The notes under the pieces were generated by a model. It was not told the origin of the DNA. It did no database searches and saw only the letters and a list, made by a program, of their open reading frames with translations. The position numbers and the translations under genes were made by a program. This document shows positions 45,301-53,059 of a stretch of DNA of 64,000 bases, one piece after another. This stretch comes from Mucilaginibacter sp. (GTDB lineage: Bacteria; Bacteroidota; Bacteroidia; Sphingobacteriales; Sphingobacteriaceae): positions 124,001-188,000 of the forward strand of contig NZ_JAQBOF010000035.1 of the NCBI RefSeq assembly GCF_028288185.1, read 5' to 3'. Each line of letters starts with the position of its first letter. Positions within the stretch are counted from its first letter, which is position 1.

Positions 45301-45511
45301 TGTGAGCAAATTAAAAATTAGCCGTTTAAGATTATATATATCCGGACAAAACCTATTTGTTATTACCAAGTACAGAGGTCTTGACCCTGAAACCAGTACA
45401 ACAGGTACGGTAAATACTGTTAACTCGCCAAATATTGCTGCTACTGGTGTGGATTATAATGGTAACCCGCAACAACGCACATTTACTTTTGGACTTAACC
45501 TTGGCTTTTAA
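42359..45511 (+). CDS. SusC/RagA family TonB-linked outer membrane transporter
   Basis: A 1050-aa TonB-dependent transporter with signal peptide '[17 protein letters not shown]'. Residues 22-105 are a carboxypeptidase-regulatory-like domain ('[23 protein letters not shown]'), 105-235 a plug ('[22 protein letters not shown]', 'LFVVDGIPV', '[33 protein letters not shown]'), the rest a beta-barrel ending '[11 protein letters not shown]'. It imports an oligosaccharide or peptide captured by the following SusD-like lipoprotein. No glycosidase is adjacent downstream, so the locus is minimal and the substrate is not readable. Confidence 0.96.
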   Translation: [1050 protein letters not shown]

Positions 45512-45528
45512 TTAAAAGATTAAAAAAA

Positions 45529-47142
45529 ATGAATATAAAATATTTTTATCCTAGGAAAGCTTTAGCTATTCCAATGCTAACCTTATTGATAGTAGTAGGG
45601 TCCTGCAAAAAATTTACCGATCTGCAGCCAAATAACAGTTTTTCAGAAACTACCGCTTTTACATCAACGGATCGTATCGCACTGGCTGTAACCGGCGTTT
45701 ATAGCGCGGCACAATCAAGCCCGTATACCGATGGCAATAACCGTGGCTATCCGTTTGGGGCTGCCAATACTGAGCAGGGTGACGCACGTGGCGAAGATGT
45801 AATTGCCGTACCTTCATTTTTCCTGATAACTTATGGCAATACTTATGATGCTACAACCGGTAACAATACAGCGTTATGGACATCATTATATGCTACTATT
45901 AACCGTGCAAACATTGTTATTGAGGGTTTAAAAGGAGCGGTAGTAAGTGGAGTGATTAATGATGCGACTGAGCTTGCTTACGAAGGGGAATGCCGCTTTT
46001 TAAGAGCATTGTGTTACCATGAATTATTAACTCATTTCGCTCAGCCTTATTCATTGTCGGCAGGTGCTGCGGCAGGTGTTCCGCTTCAGTTGAGTGCCAT
46101 CACTTCACCATCACGTGTGGACGAAGCAAAAGCAAAGGGCCGCGCGACTGTTAAAGAAGTTACCACCCAGATTTTAGCTGACCTTGATTTTGCCGAGACT
46201 AATTTACCGGCAACCCGTACCGGGAGTTTGAAGGTTACAAGAGCTACAAAAGGGGCGGCAGTAGCTATTAAAACCCGTGTCAAACTTGACATAGGCGATT
46301 ATGCCGGTGTAATTACCGAAGGCGCAAAAATGGGCACCAGCGCTTTGGCTGCTCCATTTACAGCGCCTGCCGGTTACGGCAGCTATGCTTTAACAGCATC
46401 GCCTGACGGACCGTTCTCTACTGTTGCTGCCAATGGTTCAAATGCAGAGTCTATTTTCTCTATAGAACACTCTACAACCCGTAATGCGGGCACCAATGGT
46501 TCTATAAGTACCATGTACTCTAAAACTCCGGGCCGTGGCCTTATTGCTATATCGCCAATTATTTGGGATATGCCTTTCTGGAAAACAAACGATTTAAGGC
46601 GTACGCTATTATGTATAAATGATGGCCGTGCCTATTTCACCAGCAAATACAAGGACCCGGCTACGTTTACAGATTATAACCCTATAACCAGGTATGCTGA
46701 AGTATTATTAAATGTAGCCGAAGCCTATGCCCGTACTACACCTTCGAGTTCTAACGCTTTAGCATTGCTAAACGCGATTAGAAACAGATCTGTTCCTACC
46801 GTTATAGACCAATATACCGCAGCCAACTTTGTTGGTAATGGCAATGCTTTGATACAAGCTATATTGGATGAGCGTCGGATAGAATTTTTATGCGAAGGTA
46901 AACGCTGGTTCGACCTTCACCGTTTATCAACAGATGCCACGTTTGGTGGTTTAGGTGTGCCTGCAAAAGTGGCTTATGCTAATGCTACATTTGCTACCTA
47001 TACAGCTGGTGTACCTTTTGCCGGAACAAAATCATTTGTGGCGTTACCTGCTACAAACTTTAGATTTTTATTCCCTATACCATCGTTAGAAACTAGTTCT
47101 AACCCAGTATTGGCTGCCCAACAAAACCCTGGGTATCAATAA
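45529..47142 (+). CDS. SusD/RagB family outer membrane lipoprotein
   Basis: A 537-aa surface lipoprotein with lipobox 'LLIVVGSC' at Cys26, followed by 'KKFTDLQPNNSFSETTAF', a typical SusD start. The TPR-like helical core shows 'ECRFLRALCYHELLTHFAQPY', and the C-terminus 'RYAEVLLNVAEAYAR', 'AILDERRIEFLCEGKRWFDLHRL' and 'FLFPIP' are standard SusD motifs. It forms the lid of the SusC pore and binds the ligand. The gene starts 17 bases after susC, and transcription ends at the strong hairpin 85 bases downstream. Confidence 0.96.
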   Translation: MNIKYFYPRKALAIPMLTLLIVVGSCKKFTDLQPNNSFSETTAFTSTDRIALAVTGVYSAAQSSPYTDGNNRGYPFGAANTEQGDARGEDVIAVPSFFLITYGNTYDATTGNNTALWTSLYATINRANIVIEGLKGAVVSGVINDATELAYEGECRFLRALCYHELLTHFAQPYSLSAGAAAGVPLQLSAITSPSRVDEAKAKGRATVKEVTTQILADLDFAETNLPATRTGSLKVTRATKGAAVAIKTRVKLDIGDYAGVITEGAKMGTSALAAPFTAPAGYGSYALTASPDGPFSTVAANGSNAESIFSIEHSTTRNAGTNGSISTMYSKTPGRGLIAISPIIWDMPFWKTNDLRRTLLCINDGRAYFTSKYKDPATFTDYNPITRYAEVLLNVAEAYARTTPSSSNALALLNAIRNRSVPTVIDQYTAANFVGNGNALIQAILDERRIEFLCEGKRWFDLHRLSTDATFGGLGVPAKVAYANATFATYTAGVPFAGTKSFVALPATNFRFLFPIPSLETSSNPVLAAQQNPGYQ

Positions 47143-47226
47143 TAAATCTAATAAAGGGAAGAGGTCAATGCTATTAAATCATTTGATTTAATCTGCCCCT
47201 TAAAGCTAACTCAAATAGCCTAATGA

Positions 47227-47259
47227 AAAACCCCTTAAATCAGTGATTTAAGGGGTTTT
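47227..47259. terminator. Terminator after the SusC/SusD operon
   Basis: AAAACCCCTTAAATC and GATTTAAGGGGTTTT form a perfect 15-bp stem with loop AGT and ends in TTTT. It closes the SusC/SusD operon and may also act on the minus strand. Confidence 0.85.
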
Positions 47260-47405
47260 CGACTTCGCACTGGATGCGTTTTGTGCTCCAAAATGTGCAA
47301 CTTTCGCACCATTTTTTAGACGACATGCGGCTTCTTGCCAATTTGCTAAAGGATTCGTGAGAACCTTAGTGGGTAACATCTGCACCATTTCCCGGATATC
47401 TTATA

Positions 47406-48052
47406 TTAATTGGTTCTTCTGCTCTCCTCCTCTGCTCCGGTGCGATGTCTGGCGCCAGCTTTTACCTTGTTGCTACCAAAGCGGTAATTGAAAGCTACCC
47501 GCAACAGGGTTGTTTCGCCGCCGCTGCTGGTTTGGAGCTGTTGTCTGGAAACATTGCTCGAAACCTGGTTCTTTTGTGTATGGAAAATATCGGTCACAGC
47601 TACCCTTAGAGAGCCCTTGCCAGAAAATAGATTTTTTTGCACCCCCAAGTCAACATCGCTATTGGCTTTGCTTTTAAAGGTACCCTGTAAGATCGCCGGT
47701 GAATTGTATAGGGTAGTCAGTTTCGCCCGGTAACCCTTGCCCAGGTCAAAGTCTTGCTGTAAAAAGGCTTCCAATGCACAAGTACTCAAAACCAGATCGG
47801 GCATCCGTATTATTTCATAATCGACATGGCTGGCTGTTAAAAGTAGCTGCCTGCCGGAGCTGGTAACCGGTAAAGCCCGGAGGCATCTGTCACGGCCAGT
47901 TTAACTGCGGTGAAGTCCTTTGTTCTTTTCAGGATGAGGGACGTGCCTTTGAGCGGCCGGTTGTCCGGGTCTTTAACCATGCCGCTGATTTGTTGCGCTT
48001 TGGCAGGAAGTATAGTCAATAGCGTAGCTATGGAAAGCAATAATGTTTTCAT
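47406..48052 (-). pseudogene. Remnant of a TonB-dependent receptor (OMP_b-brl_3 type): frameshift plus large internal deletion
   Basis: ORF 47837-48052 encodes a signal peptide and the first carboxypeptidase-regulatory repeat ('KAQQISGMVKDPDNRPLKGTSL', ending 'PAPAGSYF' and stop). ORF 47406-47804 encodes the last 130 residues of a barrel ('DFDLGKGYRAKLTTLYNS', 'GSLRVAVTDIFHTQKNQ', 'LLRVAFNYRFG'). Reading across the join, the second frame starts upstream as 'LLTASHVDYEII', the expected continuation of 'GSY'; loss of one base in TAC(C)TTTTAACA explains the stop. The plug and most of the barrel (about 600 residues) are missing. It lies next to the ABC genes on the same strand. Confidence 0.8.
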
Positions 48053-48089
48053 TTGATGAGCATTTAAAATGTAAGTGGACGGGACTTGC

Positions 48090-48863
48090 TTATCCTTTTT
48101 CTTTCAGGTTGCGAATGTTCCAGGCACCGGACAGGAGCGCAATGACCAAGCACACCGATGAATTGATCATCAGTTGCGGCAGCTTTTCAGGATGTTTGCT
48201 GAAGTCTGAAAAGAACATGAGCGGCGCGTACATATACGGGTAGTAGATGATCTTATCCCAATCCAGCAATATCACGCCTGTTACCCACAAACCCATGCCG
48301 ATACCTAGTGGCGTGGCAAAGTTTTTAAAGCGCAGGCTGAGCCAGTATTGTATGGCCATTACCGGCAGGATACCTAAGTAGATTCTTGCCGCAGTGTCTA
48401 TCATTTCGGTAAAAGGGATGGCATGATCTGAAACGTGATAGTTTGCATCGGCCGCGCCTACCGCTAGTCCTGATAAAGTGAAGAACAGGCTGAATAAAAT
48501 AAAGAAGGATAGAACCAGAGTGTTGATCACGATCAGTTTGGAAAAGAAGATATCACCGAACCTGCGCGGTGAAGCATAAACCTGTTTCCAGGTATTGTTC
48601 CGGTATTCAATTTGAACGATAAGGCTGGTGATGAGTATCGCATAGATAGGCACGATAATAGCCGCCGTGTTTTTCCATACAAACTGCAGATAAAGCAACC
48701 AGAAACCGGGCTGCATCCGGTGGGTCATCACGTCGGGTCGCTCCAGGCAAATGATAAAATCGATAACCGGTACAAACAGGGCGGCGATCAATGTGATCCA
48801 TATCACGGACGTCCTTTTGGCTTTCAGGAACTCCGCACGGGTATTTAAAAAGAAATTGTTCAT
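48090..48863 (-). CDS. ABC-2 type transporter permease (lantibiotic-immunity-like)
   Basis: A 257-aa integral membrane protein with about six hydrophobic segments, such as 'TSVIWITLIAALFVPVIDFII', 'AIIVPIYAILITSLIVQIEY' and 'FFILFSLFFTLSGLAVG'. 'YRNNTWKQVYASPRRFGDIFFSKL' resembles the cytoplasmic loop of ABC-2/MutE-SpaE permeases. It starts 4 bases after the ATPase gene and forms one transporter with it. Such transporters export or expel peptides or drugs and are often controlled by a neighbouring two-component system, as here. Confidence 0.85.
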   Translation of the reverse strand: MNNFFLNTRAEFLKAKRTSVIWITLIAALFVPVIDFIICLERPDVMTHRMQPGFWLLYLQFVWKNTAAIIVPIYAILITSLIVQIEYRNNTWKQVYASPRRFGDIFFSKLIVINTLVLSFFILFSLFFTLSGLAVGAADANYHVSDHAIPFTEMIDTAARIYLGILPVMAIQYWLSLRFKNFATPLGIGMGLWVTGVILLDWDKIIYYPYMYAPLMFFSDFSKHPEKLPQLMINSSVCLVIALLSGAWNIRNLKEKG

Positions 48864-48867
48864 GGTC

Positions 48868-49782
48868 TTAGTTGTTGATGATTTGCATGAATAGGTCTTC
48901 CAGATTGCTTTTTAGTAAAGTTAGCTGGTAGATATTAATATGGTGTTGCATCCATATCCGGGCGATTTCGGCTACCTGCTCTTTGTTTTGGATGCTGATG
49001 TGCAACTGGCCTTCGGCTTGTTTTACATTAAAATTGCGGCTAATGAGCGAAGTCGCTTTCATCGGATCATCTACCTCGGCAGCTAATGTCAATCTAGCGG
49101 TTTTAAATTGCTGTAATTCAGGCAGGGTGCCCTGGAAGATCAGCTTACCTTCGTTAATGATGCCTAAATGCGTAACGATCTTTTCTACTTCCGGCAACAG
49201 GTGGCTGGAAATTAAAATGGTAGTACCGTATTGCCGGTTCAGATTCCGTAACAGGTCCCTGATCTCGACAATGCCGTTGGGGTCAAGCCCGTTGGTGGGT
49301 TCGTCCAAGATGAGCAAGTCCGGTTCATGAAGCAGGGCAATGGCGATAGCCAGCCTTTGCTTCATGCCTAAAGAATATTCCTTTGCCCTTTTATCCGCAG
49401 CAGCTTGTAAGCCCACTGTAACCAATACTTCGCTTATCCGGCTTCTGTCACACCCAAAAGAAAGCCGGAATACTTCCAGGTTTTCTTTAGCTGTTAAGTG
49501 TCCGTATAGAGAAGGCTGCTCGATCAGTGAACCGATGCGTTTTAAAACTGCCATTCGGTTTGGCCAAAAATCCTGCCCAAAGATTTGAATGGAAGATTGC
49601 TCCTGTTTGATCAGTCCCAATAATAATCTTAGGGTGGTCGTCTTACCTGCCCCGTTTGGCCCTAAAAAACCGTAGATGCTCCCGGCAGGTACCTGGAGGT
49701 TAATATCCTTCAGGATAGATGCACCCTGATGAAAGGAGAAATTCAAATTCCGGGTTTCGATAATATTTGATCGTGCTTCCAT
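48868..49782 (-). CDS. ABC transporter ATP-binding protein
   Basis: A 304-aa ATPase with Walker A 'GFLGPNGAGKTTTLRLLLGLI', Q-loop 'GSLIEQPSLYGHLTA', signature 'YSLGMKQRLAIAIAL', Walker B 'LLILDEPTNGLDP' and H-loop 'TILISSHLLPEVEK'. The C-terminal 70 residues are an accessory domain common in the antibiotic-peptide (BcrA/MutF-like) branch. It powers the permease encoded 4 bases downstream. A direct repeat at 49859-49890 upstream looks like a binding site for the LytTR regulator encoded next door. Confidence 0.95.
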   Translation of the reverse strand: MEARSNIIETRNLNFSFHQGASILKDINLQVPAGSIYGFLGPNGAGKTTTLRLLLGLIKQEQSSIQIFGQDFWPNRMAVLKRIGSLIEQPSLYGHLTAKENLEVFRLSFGCDRSRISEVLVTVGLQAAADKRAKEYSLGMKQRLAIAIALLHEPDLLILDEPTNGLDPNGIVEIRDLLRNLNRQYGTTILISSHLLPEVEKIVTHLGIINEGKLIFQGTLPELQQFKTARLTLAAEVDDPMKATSLISRNFNVKQAEGQLHISIQNKEQVAEIARIWMQHHINIYQLTLLKSNLEDLFMQIINN

Positions 49783-49858
49783 TGCTTTGTTTGTTTTACA
49801 GCAACAAAGGAATGTTTTAGCAAAACCGGCGAAGAATTAAATCATCAAAGGGGGGATT

Positions 49859-49890
49859 TTAGCCGTCAACGGTCAGAAATTTGGCGTCAA
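49859..49890 (-). promoter_or_regulatory. LytTR-type direct-repeat operator upstream of the ABC genes
   Basis: TTAGCCGTCAA at 49859-49869 and TTTGGCGTCAA at 49880-49890 are two 11-bp direct repeats (two mismatches) with start-to-start spacing of exactly 21 bp, the arrangement used by LytTR/AgrA-type regulators. Downstream (minus strand) TTTG at 49845-49848 could be the -33 element of the ABC operon promoter. Confidence 0.6.
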
Positions 49891-49894
49891 ATAT

Positions 49895-50578
49895 TTAGGG
49901 GCTAATCCGCTTCATCAATTCTTCCCTATATTGATCGCCGATGGGTATTTTAATTGCTCCAATTAAAATCGTATTGCGTTCGATACTATTGATCTTATTC
50001 AAAGCAATAACAAAGGAACGGTGAACCCGGACAAAGCCTGTCGCCGGAAGCTTTTCTAAAAGGGCGGTGATACTGAGTAAGGTATTAATGGATTGTCCGA
50101 TGGTATGGATACAAACATAGTCCTTCATGCCTTCAATGTACAGGATCTCGTTTAAGGCAACCCGGAGCGTTTTATAATCGGATTTGATAAATAAATGATC
50201 CGGCTGGATAGTCGTTTCCGTTGGCTGCAATCTTTGCTGTGCCTTTTGTACCCCTTTTAAAAACCGGTCAAACGGAATCGGCTTGATCAGATAGTCCACC
50301 GCGTCCACTTCAAAGCCCTCGGGTGCGAATTGCGCATAAGCTGTGGTGAAAATGACCAGCGGCGCTTTTTTAAGGGTCTTCAGGAAAGCAAGGCCATTGA
50401 TGTCCGGCATTTCAATATCCAGGAACAGCAGGTCAACAGGTTCGCCCGTTAGCAAAGGCAAAGCTTCAAGGGCATTGGTAAAAGTTCCCGCCAATTCCAG
50501 AAATGGCAATCGTCCCACGTAGTTCTCGATCACCTCCAGGGCTAAAAACTCATCGTCTATGGCAATGCACCGGATCAT
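49895..50578 (-). CDS. LytTR family response regulator
   Basis: A 227-aa regulator with a receiver domain (acidic 'AIDDEFLALEVI', phospho-acceptor Asp in 'VDLLFLDIEMPDINGLAF', Lys in 'VDYLIKPIPFDRFL') and a C-terminal LytTR DNA-binding domain ('DHLFIKSDYKTLRVALNEILYIEGMKDYVCIHT', 'GFVRVHRSFVIALNKINSIER'). It overlaps its kinase gene by 4 bases (ATGA), so the pair is translationally coupled. Its stop lies just beside the direct-repeat operator that precedes the ABC transporter genes, the probable target. Confidence 0.95.
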   Translation of the reverse strand: MIRCIAIDDEFLALEVIENYVGRLPFLELAGTFTNALEALPLLTGEPVDLLFLDIEMPDINGLAFLKTLKKAPLVIFTTAYAQFAPEGFEVDAVDYLIKPIPFDRFLKGVQKAQQRLQPTETTIQPDHLFIKSDYKTLRVALNEILYIEGMKDYVCIHTIGQSINTLLSITALLEKLPATGFVRVHRSFVIALNKINSIERNTILIGAIKIPIGDQYREELMKRISP

Positions 50579-51555
50579 AATTTGTTTGAAAAATTTATTG
50601 CAAGTGTGGCTGTAAAAGTACCATCGTTTTTCTGAAGTTTCAATGAATGCCTATCTGGATACAATAATGCTAACCGGCGCTTTAAATTAATCAAACCAAT
50701 TCCTCCTGTAGTCGTTAATATATCTTCATTTATCTTGTTCGATGTAGTGAGCCGTACATGCCCTTCGGTTACCGTCAAAGTGATCTCAATCGGAACCGCA
50801 CCATGTTTAAAGACGTTTTCGATCAGCGGCAACAATAAAAGGGGCTCGATCTGTAAAGTATCAATTTCGCCAACAACCTTAATTGGAGCATAATGCTCGG
50901 TTTTGGTTTTTAACTGCTGTAAGGAAATATACGTATTAATCATGTCTACTTCCTGCTTTATCGGCACCCTGGCAGCATCTGTTTCGTAGAGCATATAACG
51001 CATGATCCCTGATATTTTTAAAATAGTCTCCGGCGTCTCGGGCGCTTGTTTTAACGACAGTGCGTATAAATTATTTAAAGAATTGAAAAAGAAATGGGGA
51101 TTAACTTGTCCTTTCAAAAAATCAAGTTCTGTTTTTAAGTGCTGATTTTCCTTTTCCTTTTCCAGCTGTTTATGCAAGAACCAGTCGGTACTAAAACGGA
51201 TCAGTATAGACAAAACTAAGAACCAGGAAATATTTAGAAACGTGATCCAAAGTAATTGATGTGCTAGGCCAGACAGGCATAAAGCGAATAAAAATACTAA
51301 TAAACAATTAAAGAACAGGTATTTTAAAACTTTGAGTTTAGCCAGTGTCTCCTGGATTAAATACAGATAGTTAATATAAAAAACAGCGGCCTGAAAAAGA
51401 AATTTAGGACTATAACGTACAATGAATTTATTAAGATCGTTTTTCTCAAAATTACCATTATATACGGCCGCGAAATAGACAAGCCAGGCAATGCTGTGAA
51501 GCATCGCCGGGAGATAACGATCTATGATTTGTCGATAATTGGATCTGTTGAACAT
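50575..51555 (-). CDS. LytS-type sensor histidine kinase
   Basis: A 326-aa kinase. The ORF track opens at a TTG at 51561; the ATG two codons later is preferred. The N-terminus has four to five membrane helices ('MLHSIAWLVYFAAVY', 'FLFQAAVFYINYLYLI', 'LFFNCLLVFLFALCLSGL', 'FLNISWFLVLSILIRF') with no large outer domain, followed by 'KTELDFLKGQVNPHFFFNSLNNLYAL', the His_kinase (PF06580) phospho-acceptor His, and an ATPase domain ('LPLIENVFKHG', 'TGGIGLINLKRRL'). It probably senses within or at the membrane and signals to the LytTR regulator. Confidence 0.93.
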   Translation of the reverse strand: MFNRSNYRQIIDRYLPAMLHSIAWLVYFAAVYNGNFEKNDLNKFIVRYSPKFLFQAAVFYINYLYLIQETLAKLKVLKYLFFNCLLVFLFALCLSGLAHQLLWITFLNISWFLVLSILIRFSTDWFLHKQLEKEKENQHLKTELDFLKGQVNPHFFFNSLNNLYALSLKQAPETPETILKISGIMRYMLYETDAARVPIKQEVDMINTYISLQQLKTKTEHYAPIKVVGEIDTLQIEPLLLLPLIENVFKHGAVPIEITLTVTEGHVRLTTSNKINEDILTTTGGIGLINLKRRLALLYPDRHSLKLQKNDGTFTATLAINFSNKL

Positions 51556-51714
51556 GATCAAATGCTATTATAAGCATAATTCTGCTTTCACGCATATTTT
51601 TGCTTTAATAGACAGTATTTATCGATGAACGTGGGAATTATTGCCTCGAATTAATCGTCTTCAAAAATTTGGTTAGTTAAAGTCAATGTTATAGACCAAA
51701 TAAGAAGAAACAAA

Positions 51715-51746
51715 AACCGGCGGAGAAAAATCTTTCCCCGCCGGTT
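51715..51746 (-). terminator. Terminator downstream of the tRNA-Met remnant
   Basis: AACCGGCGG and CCGCCGGTT form a 9-bp GC-rich stem with extra pairing inside. On the minus strand it is followed by TTTTTGTTTC. It lies 29 bases from the 3' end of the tRNA-like sequence and probably served the original tRNA gene. Confidence 0.65.
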
Positions 51747-51774
51747 CCGGCTTTGCCGCCATTGTCAAACCTCG

Positions 51775-51851
51775 TGCGCCCACCTGGGCTCGAACCAGGG
51801 ACCAAAAGATTATGAGTGTTGCACCCTCGAACCAACTGAGCGTAGCAGAGC
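51775..51851 (-). tRNA. tRNA-Met(CAT) 3' half used as attachment site, with mismatching 5' half
   Basis: Reading the minus strand, the sequence from the anticodon loop CTCATAA through the T-arm CCTGG-TTCGAGC-CCAGG to TGGGCGCA fits a canonical tRNA-Met. The 5' half (GCTCTGCTACGCTCAGTTGG...) keeps a D-loop-like stretch, but its acceptor strand does not pair with TGGGCGC and its anticodon strand (CAACA) does not pair with TCTTT. I read this as a recombination scar: the chromosome's 3' half joined to element DNA, with the working tRNA rebuilt at the far end. An intact gene here is unlikely. Confidence 0.6.
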
Positions 51852-51895
51852 TAATTTTCCCTTATAAATGAAGAAGTGCGCCAAATGTGCGCCAA

Positions 51896-53023
51896 ATGTA
51901 TACAGAACCAAAGATCGTTTCAACGAGTGAATTACAAACAAGATCCTATATAACATTCTATCTCGACAACAAACGAGTTAGAGAGTACAACGGGAAAAGC
52001 ATTAATTTAACAATCAATCCCAATCGTGCTTCTACTTTAGAGGAGCGTGGTAAGCTTTTAAGACAACTTCAATTTGAGTTACTCAAATCATTACAAGCTA
52101 ACAACTATCCTGCGAAGAAAGAAATCGATATCGCTCCTGCTGATGAGCCTGGGACTAAATTCCTTTTAAAAGCCGCGCTTGATAAGAAGATGAATGCAAG
52201 TCTAAGCAAGACTTACAAACGAAACCTCAGATTGATCTATGAACAGTTTATAAGATTTCTAACTGAGCAAGAGCAGAACTCCCCAATTACTACATTAACT
52301 ACAACTCGAATCGAAGCGTTTCTATCTAATTATAACTCCTCCGGAACCTATTACATGGACAGACGAAGAGACTTAGGAGTCCTATTTGCATCGGTTGGTC
52401 GCATGCTTGATAAAACGCTGAACGTGGTTAAAAGAACTGAACCTGCAAGGGTTAAAGCTAGACTACATAAAGCGTATGACAAAGAACAAATCAAGCCCAT
52501 TCTTGAATATCTTAGAGCAAAGAATTACAATTTATACTTATGCTGTCTATTCACTTATGGTGCTTGGTTAAGACCTCATGAAGAAGTCAGATTATTAACA
52601 AAAGAACACTTTATGAACAACTATACGGAAGTGCATTTATCGGGATCAGAAAATAAAGGAGGCAAGGTCCGAGTTGTATATCTCCCTGAATACATAAGAA
52701 CAGAGATTATCCCTGTCCTAGACCGCATAGAGCGGTCAGATAATATCTTCACAGGTAGTCCGAAACCATTTAACGACGCCTACTTCAATACGCAATGGAA
52801 ACGTCATTGGGTTAAGATGTTTGAGAAAGGCCTAGTATTCAACAACCAAACGATTTACTCATTCAGACATACAGCAGCAGTCCAAGTCTTTAAGCGAACC
52901 AAAGATGTATATCTCCTACAGAAGCTCTTAGGTCATTCGTCAATTATGGTTACCCTTAAGTATCTGCGCAGTTTAGGAGAATTCAATAGTGAAGAACTTA
53001 AAGAAGCAGCGCCTACCCTTTAA
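51896..53023 (+). CDS. Tyrosine recombinase/integrase
   Basis: A 375-aa site-specific recombinase, counted from the ATG at 51896 (the ORF track uses a GTG three codons earlier). The N-terminal part (to about 95) resembles arm-binding domains of Bacteroidota integrases; a SAM-like core-binding domain follows ('MNASLSKTYKRNLRLIYEQFIRFL'). The catalytic domain shows Arg in 'AWLRPHEEVRLL', Lys in 'NKGGKVRVVYLP', 'YSFRHTAAV' (second Arg and His), 'KLLGHSSIMVT' and the nucleophile Tyr in 'LKYLRS'. It catalyses integration into the adjacent tRNA-Met and excision. GTGCGCCAAAT is repeated in tandem directly upstream. Confidence 0.92.
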   Translation: MYTEPKIVSTSELQTRSYITFYLDNKRVREYNGKSINLTINPNRASTLEERGKLLRQLQFELLKSLQANNYPAKKEIDIAPADEPGTKFLLKAALDKKMNASLSKTYKRNLRLIYEQFIRFLTEQEQNSPITTLTTTRIEAFLSNYNSSGTYYMDRRRDLGVLFASVGRMLDKTLNVVKRTEPARVKARLHKAYDKEQIKPILEYLRAKNYNLYLCCLFTYGAWLRPHEEVRLLTKEHFMNNYTEVHLSGSENKGGKVRVVYLPEYIRTEIIPVLDRIERSDNIFTGSPKPFNDAYFNTQWKRHWVKMFEKGLVFNNQTIYSFRHTAAVQVFKRTKDVYLLQKLLGHSSIMVTLKYLRSLGEFNSEELKEAAPTL

Positions 53024-53030
53024 AAACAAA

Positions 53031-53055
53031 AGGCCCACCTTAGCAGGGTGGGCCT
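53031..53055. terminator. Shared terminator between the integrase and the 53060 gene
   Basis: AGGCCCACC and GGTGGGCCT form a 9-bp stem. On the minus strand it is followed by TTTTGTTTTT, which fits the convergent 53060-53524 gene. On the plus strand the tail is only AATATTA. Confidence 0.7.
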
Positions 53056-53059
53056 AATA

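Noticed and set aside
51775-51851. An intact functional tRNA-Met gene
   Set aside because: Acceptor and anticodon stems do not pair in the 5' half, so the gene is read as an attachment scar.
51887-51895. GTG start of the integrase given in the ORF track
   Set aside because: The ATG three codons later is a better start; the GTG lies inside a tandem repeat.
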